64,000 nucleotides of DNA from Nitrogeniibacter sp050293885 (GTDB lineage Bacteria; Pseudomonadota; Gammaproteobacteria; Burkholderiales; Rhodocyclaceae): contig JBNKNO010000008.1 of the NCBI GenBank assembly GCA_050293885.1, positions 1 to 64,000 of the forward strand, given 5' to 3'. The notes below the pieces were generated by a model. That model did not search any database. It was not told the DNA's origin and saw nothing but the letters and a program-made list of their open reading frames with translations. Shown here one piece after another: positions 54,426 to 64,000 of the stretch. Both the position numbers and the translations under genes were made by a program. How positions within the stretch are numbered: the first letter of the stretch is position 1; every line of letters starts with the position of its first letter.

Positions 54426-56204
54426 GTGATCCCACAGTCCTTCATCCAGGACCTGCTCACTCGCGTCGACATTGTCGACGTGATCGAGCGCCACGTTCCG
54501 CTCAAGAAAAAGGGTGCGAACTATTTTGCCTGCTGCCCGTTTCACGGCGAAAAGTCGGCCTCGTTTTCGGTCAGCCCGAGCAAGCAGTTCTATCACTGCT
54601 TCGGCTGTGGCGCCCATGGCAGTGCGATCGGATTCCTGATGGAGTACGCCGGCCTGGGCTATGTCGAGGCGATTCACGAACTGGCGCGTCAACTCGGCGT
54701 CGAAGTCCCCGAGGAAAAACGCGGCGGCGGCCGCGCACCGCACCCGGCCACGCGCTCGCTCACCGATCTCATGAGCCAGGCGGCACAGTTCTACCGCGAA
54801 CAACTCAAAGGCTCCGAGCGCGCCATCGCCTATCTCAAGGGCCGCGGCCTGACCGGACAGATCGCCGCACGCTTCGGCATCGGCTACGCGCCGGAGGGCT
54901 GGCAGTCCCTCGAGAAGATCGCAGCGAACTATGCCGCCCCGGAACTGCTCGAAGCCGGCCTCGTGATCGAGAACGACCAAGGACGACGCTACGACCGCTT
55001 TCGCGACCGGATCATGTTCCCGATCCTCGATTCGCGCGGCAACGTGATCGGCTTCGGCGGCCGCGTGCTCGATCAGGGCGAGCCGAAATACATGAACTCG
55101 CCCGAAACGCCGCTGTTCGAAAAAGGCCGCGAACTGTACGGGCTGTTTCAGGCCCGCCAGGCCATTCGCGCCGACAACACCACCATCGTCGTCGAAGGCT
55201 ACATGGACGTGGTGGCGCTGGCCCAGCATGGCGTGCACAACGCGGTCGCCACGCTCGGCACCGCCACCACGGCGACGCACATCCAGAAACTGTTCCGGCT
55301 GGTCGACCGGGTGGTGTTCTGCTTCGACGGCGATGCGGCGGGCCGCAAGGCCGCCTGGCGTGCGCTCGAATCCGCCCTCGAAGCCCTCAATGACGCCAAG
55401 CACATCGGCTTCCTGTTTCTGCCCGACAAGCACGACCCGGACTCGTTTGTGCGTGAATTCGGCGCAGACGATTTTCGCGCCGCGGCGAACGACGCCACGC
55501 CGCTCACCGAGTTCCTGCTCGACGGGCTGGCTGCGGATCTGGACATGAAGACCGCCGAGGGACGCGCCCAGTTCGCTCACACCGCCCAGCCAATGGTGCT
55601 GCGCGTGAGCGCACCCATGCTGCGCCTGCAACTGGTGAAATCGGTCGCGCAGCGTTGCGCGCTGGGCGAAGCGGAGTTGATGCAGGCCTGGGGCATGACG
55701 CCACCGCTATCACAACGACGCGGCAAATCCGCGCCGCCGCCCCGACGCGCACCGCGCCGCCCGCCATCGCCGCTGGAAAGCACCTTGCTGCGCATCGTGG
55801 TGCGCCACCCTGCCTGGGCCGCACGCGTGCCCGCAGAACTGATTCCAGACGCCTCCGACGAAGGACGCGCGCTGATCGGCATCATCGACGCCATCAGCAT
55901 CGGCGACCTGGGCGCCGACACGCGACTGGGCACCTTGCTGGAGCATTTTCGCGAATCCCCCCATGCCGAGACGCTCACGCGGTATTGCGTCGAGGAAGCC
56001 GATGAAGTCATCGCCGAGGACGTGATTGAAACCCTGTTTCTCGACACCTTGCAGAAACTGCATGCGCAAGCGTTGCAAGAGGAGATTGCCACGCTTGCGG
56101 CACGCGCTGCGGAGCTGAATCCGGAGGAGCGCAAACGCTACGCACACCTCATCCGGCAACGACAGGGGAACCCCGGGGGGCAACCCAAAGTCTCAGATTC
56201 GTAA
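54426..56204 (+). CDS. dnaG: DNA primase
   Basis: Synthesises RNA primers at the replication fork. It has 592 residues and starts with GTG. The N-terminal zinc ribbon has C37, H40, C58 and C61. The TOPRIM core shows 'VVEGYMDVVALAQHG' and 'FCFDGDAAGRKAAWRALE'. The C-terminal part (about 450-592) is the DnaB-interaction domain, less conserved. It lies 18 bases after the YqeY gene. Confidence 0.96.
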   Translation: MIPQSFIQDLLTRVDIVDVIERHVPLKKKGANYFACCPFHGEKSASFSVSPSKQFYHCFGCGAHGSAIGFLMEYAGLGYVEAIHELARQLGVEVPEEKRGGGRAPHPATRSLTDLMSQAAQFYREQLKGSERAIAYLKGRGLTGQIAARFGIGYAPEGWQSLEKIAANYAAPELLEAGLVIENDQGRRYDRFRDRIMFPILDSRGNVIGFGGRVLDQGEPKYMNSPETPLFEKGRELYGLFQARQAIRADNTTIVVEGYMDVVALAQHGVHNAVATLGTATTATHIQKLFRLVDRVVFCFDGDAAGRKAAWRALESALEALNDAKHIGFLFLPDKHDPDSFVREFGADDFRAAANDATPLTEFLLDGLAADLDMKTAEGRAQFAHTAQPMVLRVSAPMLRLQLVKSVAQRCALGEAELMQAWGMTPPLSQRRGKSAPPPRRAPRRPPSPLESTLLRIVVRHPAWAARVPAELIPDASDEGRALIGIIDAISIGDLGADTRLGTLLEHFRESPHAETLTRYCVEEADEVIAEDVIETLFLDTLQKLHAQALQEEIATLAARAAELNPEERKRYAHLIRQRQGNPGGQPKVSDS

Positions 56205-56210
56205 TATAAT
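56205..56210 (+). promoter_or_regulatory. Possible -10 box of an internal rpoD promoter
   Basis: TATAAT stands just after the dnaG stop codon and 40 bases before the rpoD start. No good -35 is visible 16-18 bases upstream. Internal rpoD promoters are known in this cluster, so the site is plausible but unproven. Confidence 0.4.
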
Positions 56211-56250
56211 TTCCTGTTTTTCTGACATCTCCGAATACCCGAGGACCACT

Positions 56251-58263
<2,013 letters not shown>

Positions 58264-58276
58264 GCCCCACCTTGCC

Positions 58277-58301
58277 GGCGCGGACCCTCCCGGTCCGCGC
58301 C
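58277..58301 (+). terminator. GC-rich hairpin after rpoD
   Basis: A perfect 10-bp stem (GGCGCGGACC with GGTCCGCGCC, CTCCC loop) lies 14 bases after the rpoD stop and 7 bases before the tRNA. It has no T tract, so it is either an inefficient terminator or a processing/stabilising hairpin. Confidence 0.45.
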
Positions 58302-58307
58302 GCTCTC

Positions 58308-58384
58308 GGGCCTTTAGCTCAATTGGTTAGAGCAGAGGACTCATAATCCTTTGGTTGCGGGTTCGAGTCCCGCAGGGCCCACCA
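58308..58384 (+). tRNA. ileX: tRNA-Ile (anticodon CAT, lysidine-modified type)
   Basis: A full cloverleaf: acceptor GGGCCTT with AGGGCCC (one G-T pair), D arm GCTC/GAGC, anticodon stem GAGGA/TCCTT with loop CTCATAA, T arm GCGGG/CCCGC with TTCGAGT, and an encoded ACCA end. The anticodon is CAT, but the sequence resembles E. coli tRNA-Ile2 rather than tRNA-Met. TilS is therefore expected to convert C34 to lysidine so that it reads AUA. Confidence 0.93.
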
Positions 58385-58550
58385 TCCGCACTCCCACGCT
58401 TTCGACCTGCCTCACGGCACGCGCACGCGTGCACCGCGCCGACAGTCGGCACGCTCCCAAAAGGCATGCGCATGACGTAAAGTAAAGTTATGCGCAGATG
58501 GCCTGCCGGGACATCCGACAGGCATCTGCCCAACGGAGCGTTGTGTCCGA

Positions 58551-60947
58551 ATGATGCGATACGCCAGGCAGTTCATCGAAGACTTCCGTCATACACTCGC
58601 GCCCTTTCAGGCGGACGAGTCACGGGCAGGTCGTTTTCGTGCGCGCCAGATCCACGCAGTGCTGCGACTCACGCCGCTGACGATGTTCGCCAACGTGCTG
58701 AACGCGGGAATCATCGGCCTGACCTTCAACGACATCATCAACCCGCTGCTGCTCACGGGGTGGATCCTGTGCGTGCTGTATGCCTCCGGCGTCGGCATCG
58801 AGGCGTGGATCAAATGGCGGCGCGGCAAGGGGCCGCGCACCGTCTCTCCGCGGGCGCTCGATCGGGCGGCCAAGCACGCCGCGCTGCTGGGCTTGCTGTG
58901 GTCCATGCTGCCGATTTTCTTGCTGCCCTTGGCGTCGCGCGAAGATCAGCTGATGCTGGCCTCGGTCACGGTCGGCATGCTGTGTGCGGGCGGTTTTGCG
59001 CTGGCGACGATTCCCCAGGCAGCCCTCACCTATGTCGGCGTGCTCGGCGTCGGCACCTTCGTCGGCCTGTTCCGTCTGGACCATCCGCTCGGTATCGAGT
59101 TGGCCTTTCTGCTGGCGGTCTACACCCTCATCGTCATGGGCAGCGTGATGTCGAATGCGCGAACGTTTGGTGCCCGCCTGCTGGCGGAGGCCGAGGGCGA
59201 ACGCCAGCGGCAACTGATCGGCTTGCTGCTGCGCGATTTCGAGGAAAACGCCAGCGACTGGCTATGGGAGGTGGATCAGTCCGGGCGCCTCACTCACGTG
59301 TCGCGACGCATGGCGTCGGTGTTCGGGCGTGACGAAGCTTCCCTGATGCACCAGCCACTGCTAGAACTGATCGGCAGCACACTCGACCGCGCCACCCCGG
59401 AAGAGCGCCAGGCGCTTTCCGGGCTACAGCACTGCTTTTCCGGGGAAACCCCCTTCCGCGATGTGCTCGCCCCGGTCATTCTCAACGGGGAAACCCGCTG
59501 GTGGTCACTCACGGCCAAACCCCTGATCGACACCGCGGGCGAGCGCGCCGGCTGGCGTGGCGTTGGTACGGACGTCACCGCGTCGCTTACGGCGCAGCGC
59601 GAAGTAACCCGACTGGCGCATTTCGACGGCTTGACCGGACTGGCCAATCGAAACCGCTTTCAGGAAGTGCTCAGCGAGATCGAGAACGGCAGTCCGGACA
59701 AACCGGCGGAAGCCTTGCTGCTGTGTCTGGATCTGGACAATTTCAAAACGGTCAATGACTCGCTGGGGCACTCCTTCGGCGATGGCCTGTTGCGGGTCGT
59801 CGCGCAGCGCCTGCTCGGGCGAACACGGCGCTCCGATCTCGTTGCCCGACTTGGCGGCGACGAATTTGCCATCGTGCGCCTTGGCCCGGTCACGCCCGAG
59901 GATGCCGAAGAGCTCGCCGACCGCCTCATCCAGACCTTGGGCGACCCATGCGAGATCGACGGAATTCGTGTGCGGGTGGGCGCGAGTGCCGGCATCGCCA
60001 TTGCCCCCAAGGACGGACAAAGTGGCGACCAGTTGCTCAAGAACGCCGACATCGCGCTGTACGCGGCAAAATTCGAGGGCAAGGGGCGTTTCCGCTTTTT
60101 CGACTACGAAATGGACACCCGGGCACGGCGGCGGCTGTTTCTCGAACACGAACTGCGCGGCGCGCTGCATCGGGGCGAGTTTCACCTGGTGTTCCAACCG
60201 CAGTTCGCCCTCGACACCAACGCGATCACCGGCTGCGAGGCGTTGTTGCGTTGGGTTCATCCCCGACTGGGACAAATCGACACGCAAGAGTGCATTGCCG
60301 TGGCCGAGGAGTCCGGCCAGATCGAGGCGATCGGCGACTGGGTCATCAGCGAAGCGATTGCGCAAGCCGTCCAGTGGCCCGAGGCGATCAGCGTCTCCAT
60401 CAATCTGTCGCTGGCGCAGTTCATGGACCCGGCCCTGTGTGATCGCATTCTGAAGCAGCTCGACAGCGCCGGCCTGCCGACCCACCGCGTCGAACTCGAA
60501 CTGACCGAATCCATCTTCCTGAGCGACCAGAAAGCCGCCGAGCAGCAGCTGCTGACACTCAAGCGCGCCGGCATTCGCATTGCGCTGGACGATTTCGGCA
60601 CCGGCTATTCGTCGCTGGCCTACCTGCGCAGCTATCCATTCGACCGCTTGAAGATCGATCGTGCGTTCGTGAGCGAGCTACCGCATGTTCCCGAGGCCGT
60701 CGCCATCGTTCGCGCGGTGATCACCATGGCCAATTCGCTAAGCATGGATACCTGCGCCGAAGGGGTTGAGAATCAGGCCCAGTTGGAGCAACTACGCCAC
60801 GAAAACTGCCATACCGTTCAGGGCTTCGCGCTGGCCAAACCCATGACGAGCGAGGCGCTGAAGGGTTTCTTGCTGGGCCACCGCGTCGCCCAGCCGGCAC
60901 CGGCCAGAAAATTCGACAAGGTCACACCGATCAAGTCTCTTCGCTGA
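58551..60947 (+). CDS. Membrane PAS-GGDEF-EAL protein
   Basis: A 798-residue protein with about five or six hydrophobic segments in residues 40-215 forming a membrane sensor, a PAS domain (about 220-345: 'WLWEVDQSGRLTHVS'), then GGDEF (signature intact, near 435: 'ARLGGDEFAIV') and EAL (intact, near 563: 'CEALLRWVHP', 'LDDFGTGYSSLAYL'). Both c-di-GMP synthesis and breakdown are possible. The start is one of two adjacent ATGs at 58551. A HD-GYP regulator gene follows after 109 bases. Confidence 0.93.
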   Translation: MMRYARQFIEDFRHTLAPFQADESRAGRFRARQIHAVLRLTPLTMFANVLNAGIIGLTFNDIINPLLLTGWILCVLYASGVGIEAWIKWRRGKGPRTVSPRALDRAAKHAALLGLLWSMLPIFLLPLASREDQLMLASVTVGMLCAGGFALATIPQAALTYVGVLGVGTFVGLFRLDHPLGIELAFLLAVYTLIVMGSVMSNARTFGARLLAEAEGERQRQLIGLLLRDFEENASDWLWEVDQSGRLTHVSRRMASVFGRDEASLMHQPLLELIGSTLDRATPEERQALSGLQHCFSGETPFRDVLAPVILNGETRWWSLTAKPLIDTAGERAGWRGVGTDVTASLTAQREVTRLAHFDGLTGLANRNRFQEVLSEIENGSPDKPAEALLLCLDLDNFKTVNDSLGHSFGDGLLRVVAQRLLGRTRRSDLVARLGGDEFAIVRLGPVTPEDAEELADRLIQTLGDPCEIDGIRVRVGASAGIAIAPKDGQSGDQLLKNADIALYAAKFEGKGRFRFFDYEMDTRARRRLFLEHELRGALHRGEFHLVFQPQFALDTNAITGCEALLRWVHPRLGQIDTQECIAVAEESGQIEAIGDWVISEAIAQAVQWPEAISVSINLSLAQFMDPALCDRILKQLDSAGLPTHRVELELTESIFLSDQKAAEQQLLTLKRAGIRIALDDFGTGYSSLAYLRSYPFDRLKIDRAFVSELPHVPEAVAIVRAVITMANSLSMDTCAEGVENQAQLEQLRHENCHTVQGFALAKPMTSEALKGFLLGHRVAQPAPARKFDKVTPIKSLR

Positions 60948-61056
60948 GTCATCGACCGCTCGACCCACGTGCTGACCCCGCCATCGGTGTCCCGCCACTC
61001 AATTCGGGCAACCTCGTGCCGTTAACACTCGAAGTCGCCGCCGCAAAGAGCCCTGA

Positions 61057-62100
61057 ATGAAAATTGCCATCATCGATGACACGCCCCTGAATCTGACGCT
61101 GATGCAGGCGCTTGTCAGCAAGTTGCCGGATTGCGAACCCATGCCGTTCGCCGATCCGGTGGCCGGGCTAGGCTGGTGTCAGCAGAACGAACCCGATCTG
61201 GTCATCGTCGATTACATGATGCCGGGGCTCGACGGGGTCGAGTTCATTCGCCGCTTTCGGGCAACGCCCGAGCGCGAGGACGTCCCCATCCTTATGGTGA
61301 CCGCCGATCACGAGCGCCAGACGCGCTACAACGCGCTGCAGTCCGGCGCGACCGATTTTCTCAACAAGCCCGTTGACCGCAACGAGTTTCAGCCCCGCGT
61401 GCACAACATGCTGGCCTTGCGGCGCGCCCACCTGGCCACGCGCGAGCGCGCTCGCACGCTCGAACTGGAAGTCACCAAGGCCACTGCGCAGATTCATGAT
61501 CGCGAACAGGAAACGGTCACCCGGCTGGCGCGTGCGGCCGAATTTCGCGACCCGGAGACCGGCGCGCATATTCAGCGCATGGCGCACTACTCGGCCTTGA
61601 TCGCGCGTCAACTGGGGCACGACGAGGCCTTCGCCGCCACCATCTTGCACGCGGCACCGATGCACGATGTCGGCAAGCTGGGCATTCCGGATCACATCCT
61701 CATGAAACCGGGGCGGCTGACGACGGAAGAATTCCACCAGATGAAGCGTCATCCGGCGATCGGCTATGACATCCTCAAGGATTCGACTTCGCCCGTCATC
61801 CAGATCGCCGCCACCATCGCGCTCACTCATCACGAAAAATTCGACGGATCGGGCTATCCGGCCGGCACGGCCGGCGAAGCCATCCCGCTGGTCGGCCGCA
61901 TCGTGGCCGTCGCCGATGTTTTCGACGCATTGACCTCGGCACGCCCCTACAAACCGGCGTGGTCACTTGACGACGCGGAGCGCTTTTTGCGCGAGGGCCG
62001 TGGCAATCACTTCGACCCGCGATGCGTCGACGGCTTTCTGTCCGACTGGCGCGCCGTCCTCGATATTCGCAGCCGCTTTCAGGACGAAGCGGATACCTGA
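61057..62100 (+). CDS. Response regulator with HD-GYP phosphodiesterase domain
   Basis: A 347-residue RpfG-like regulator. The receiver has acids D7/D8 and D52 in 'VIVDYMMPGLDG'. After a helical linker, the HD-GYP domain carries HD in 'APMHDVGKLGIPD' (near 202), 'RHPAIGYDIL', and 'HHEKFDGSGYPAG' (near 258-268), all ligands intact. It should hydrolyse c-di-GMP when phosphorylated. It is 3 bases ahead of a histidine kinase gene, the probable partner. Confidence 0.94.
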   Translation: MKIAIIDDTPLNLTLMQALVSKLPDCEPMPFADPVAGLGWCQQNEPDLVIVDYMMPGLDGVEFIRRFRATPEREDVPILMVTADHERQTRYNALQSGATDFLNKPVDRNEFQPRVHNMLALRRAHLATRERARTLELEVTKATAQIHDREQETVTRLARAAEFRDPETGAHIQRMAHYSALIARQLGHDEAFAATILHAAPMHDVGKLGIPDHILMKPGRLTTEEFHQMKRHPAIGYDILKDSTSPVIQIAATIALTHHEKFDGSGYPAGTAGEAIPLVGRIVAVADVFDALTSARPYKPAWSLDDAERFLREGRGNHFDPRCVDGFLSDWRAVLDIRSRFQDEADT

Positions 62101-62103
62101 CCG

Positions 62104-64000
62104 ATGGGCGCTTTTTTCGACCGGCTGCGCCCACGCTCACTTCGCCATCGCATCGTCTCGCTGTTTGCGTTGGCAAGCGGTGCGGCCATCTTGCTCGGCG
62201 CGCTCTACCTTGGATACACACAGTCCGGCTGGACCGCCCGGCAACTTCACGAAAGTGCGCAGTCGCTGGCGTCCCATATCGCCACCACCACGGCAGACAA
62301 TGTCGCCGCCAACAACTCCGCCGCGCTCAGTCGCCAACTCGACCAGTTCGCCAGCCACGCCAACGTGCGCTCACTGATCGTCACCGATCGACAGGGGCGC
62401 ATTCTCGCCGCGTTCACGAACCCCGCCCACGGCGCACCGGATACCGGGATCACCGTCGGCGACTATCTACCGTCTGCACCAGCCGCCACCGACGACTCAC
62501 GCGTGAGCGGCCTGCTGACGGTGTCGGCACCGATCGGCCCGATCGCCCCCCTGGGCAGCGTGCAGGTCTCGCTCGACAGCAGCGCCATCACTCACGCGTG
62601 GACACAGGCCGGGCTGGCGAGCTTGATTGGCCTCCTCCTGGTCGCAATGAGTTCGTGGCTGGTGCACCGCTGGCTGGGCAGAACCACGGCCGACTTGCAA
62701 ACAGCGACAGAATTCGCGGCAAGCATGGGCTCGGAACGCACCGATGTCCTGCATCTGGGTTCCGGCGCTCACGAACTCACTGCGCTCACCGACGCGTTGA
62801 ACTGGACGTCGATTCGCCTTTGGGACGAACGCGCCGCGCTCAAGGAAAGCGAAGCACGAAAGCGCGCGATTGCCGAAGCGGCGCTCGACTGCATCATCAC
62901 CATCGACGCCAACGGCATGGTGCTCGAATTCAATCCGGCCGCCGAGCGCGTGTTCGGCTACACCTGGACCGAAGTCCAGCAGGCGCCATTGTCCGAGCTC
63001 ATCATTCCCCCCGATCTGCGCGAAGCCCATGAAGCCGGCTTGATGCGATACCTGGCCCGCGGGGTCGGACCGATACTCAACCGACGCATCGAACAGCGCG
63101 CCATGCGCAAGGACGGCAGCGAGTTTCCCGTCGAACTGGCCATCGTCCCGGTGGAATGCGAAGGCAAGCAGATGTTCACCGCCTACCTGCGCGACATCAG
63201 CGACCAGCTCGCCGCCACCGCTGCCATCGAAGCGGAAAGTGCGCGCGTTCGCGGCATTCTCGACAATCTCAGCGAACTGGTCTTCGAAACCAACACGGCG
63301 CTACGCTGGCGCTACCTCAGCCCGGCCTGGACGCGACTGACCGCCACCCCCGTCGGCGCCCAACTGGCCAGAAGGGCACTTGCCTGGCTCAGTGCCTCCG
63401 AACGCGCTCGCCTGCGAAAGCTCATTGGCTCGCTCGTCGCCGGCAAGGCGGATTCGATTCGCACCGACGTACGGGTCACCGGTACCGACGGAGAGCCGCT
63501 GTGGCTGGCGTTGTTCGTGCGCCCACTTCATGCCGAAGATGGCGCGCTGACCGGGTTTTCCGGTTCGGCCACCGACGTGACCGCACGCAAGTTGATCGAG
63601 CAAACCCTGCGTGAATCGAAGGACATCGCCGAACACGCCAACCGCGCAAAAAGCGATTTCCTCTCAAACATGAGTCACGAAATCCGTACACCCATGAACA
63701 GCGTCATCGGCATGACCGATCTGGCACTGGAAACGGCACTGGACGAGGAGCAGCGTAACTACATGACGACTGTCAAACAATCCGCCGAAGGCTTGCTCAA
63801 CGTGCTCAACGACATTCTCGACTTCTCCAAGATCGAGTCGGGCAAGCTCGACTTCGAACACATCAACTTCGGCCTGCGTGACTGCGTGGCGCAGGTGCAG
63901 AACATCCTGAGCGAGCACGCCGCCCAGCGCGGGCTGACGCTCACCCACAACGTCGATCCGACCGTGCCGGAACAGTTGCTGGGCGATCCGCACCGCCTGC
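62104..64000 (+). CDS. Membrane PAS sensor histidine kinase, cut by window end
   Basis: At least 632 residues are visible; the frame stays open to the right edge. A first transmembrane helix (about 17-40), a periplasmic segment with 'DRQGRILAAFTNPAHG', a second helix near 175-195, and two PAS domains (about 255-370, including 'ERVFGYTWTEVQ', and 385-500) precede the HisKA box 'SNMSHEIRTPMN' at about 522-533. Because it resembles BarA/hybrid kinases, receiver or Hpt domains may follow outside the window. The ATG lies 3 bases after the HD-GYP gene stop. Confidence 0.92.
   Translation, partial: MGAFFDRLRPRSLRHRIVSLFALASGAAILLGALYLGYTQSGWTARQLHESAQSLASHIATTTADNVAANNSAALSRQLDQFASHANVRSLIVTDRQGRILAAFTNPAHGAPDTGITVGDYLPSAPAATDDSRVSGLLTVSAPIGPIAPLGSVQVSLDSSAITHAWTQAGLASLIGLLLVAMSSWLVHRWLGRTTADLQTATEFAASMGSERTDVLHLGSGAHELTALTDALNWTSIRLWDERAALKESEARKRAIAEAALDCIITIDANGMVLEFNPAAERVFGYTWTEVQQAPLSELIIPPDLREAHEAGLMRYLARGVGPILNRRIEQRAMRKDGSEFPVELAIVPVECEGKQMFTAYLRDISDQLAATAAIEAESARVRGILDNLSELVFETNTALRWRYLSPAWTRLTATPVGAQLARRALAWLSASERARLRKLIGSLVAGKADSIRTDVRVTGTDGEPLWLALFVRPLHAEDGALTGFSGSATDVTARKLIEQTLRESKDIAEHANRAKSDFLSNMSHEIRTPMNSVIGMTDLALETALDEEQRNYMTTVKQSAEGLLNVLNDILDFSKIESGKLDFEHINFGLRDCVAQVQNILSEHAAQRGLTLTHNVDPTVPEQLLGDPHRL

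Noticed and set aside
53826..55631. Minus-strand open frame over dnaG and the YqeY gene
   Set aside because: Antisense to two well-recognised genes, no motif.
58308..58384. tRNA-Met from the CAT anticodon
   Set aside because: Acceptor and anticodon-stem sequence match the tRNA-Ile2 type that is modified to lysidine at C34.

Overview
The window is GC-rich, compact DNA from a betaproteobacterial chromosome, most likely of the order Rhodocyclales (Azoarcus/Thauera/Denitromonas-like). This rests on betaproteobacterial protein forms (an H-NS/MvaT-like histone-like protein, the long RpoD, the Orn/Lys/Arg decarboxylase next to dcd, a cytochrome c') and on gene order (leuS-lptE-holA-proA, rpsU-yqeY-dnaG-rpoD). 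It is mainly core genome. There are no prophages, intact insertion sequences or CRISPR arrays. Two short palindromic elements in intergenic gaps are the only clear mobile-like DNA.

Layout: the left edge holds the 5' end of a 16S rRNA gene running leftwards, with its leader, boxA and a consensus promoter. Next come a PilZ-like protein gene, thyA-folA, a basic amino-acid decarboxylase, dcd, mrp/apbC, an OmpA-type lipoprotein gene, and metG with two overlapping small genes (membrane protein, acylphosphatase). From 11 to 26 kb a signalling stretch surrounds dnaE: a PAS/GGDEF/EAL protein with a divergent EAL domain, a HisKA_2 kinase coupled to a REC-PAS-GGDEF-EAL regulator, an AEC transporter, a rhomboid protease and a GGDEF protein. 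From 26 to 36 kb lie a quinone oxidoreductase, outer-membrane phospholipase A, a four-gene FIST/kinase/two-regulator operon and maeB. From 36 to 42 kb come an orphan ParA, cytochrome b561, a nested palindromic element, cytochrome c', a tandem receiver protein, uvrD and a small conserved protein. From 42 to 58 kb are leuS, lptE, holA, proA, a chalcone-isomerase-like protein, ogt, xerD, ybaK, an hns-like gene, folB, plsY, tsaD, and the macromolecular-synthesis cluster rpsU-yqeY-dnaG-rpoD followed by tRNA-Ile(CAT). The right edge is another signalling block: GGDEF-EAL, REC-HD-GYP, and a membrane PAS histidine kinase cut by the window end.

The most striking theme is cyclic-di-GMP signalling: four GGDEF proteins (three also with EAL), one intact HD-GYP, one apparently dead HD-GYP and a PilZ-like protein in 64 kb. 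The best candidate for an under-described system is the FIST-kinase-REC/HDOD-REC/degenerate-HD-GYP operon at 28722-33203. It resembles FIST (NosP-type) nitric-oxide sensing modules in having a soluble kinase and a degenerate HD-GYP output. Other leads are a structured, terminator-ended intergenic region at 24657-24831 (possible small RNA) and the palindromic elements at 37595-37812 and 45505-45638.
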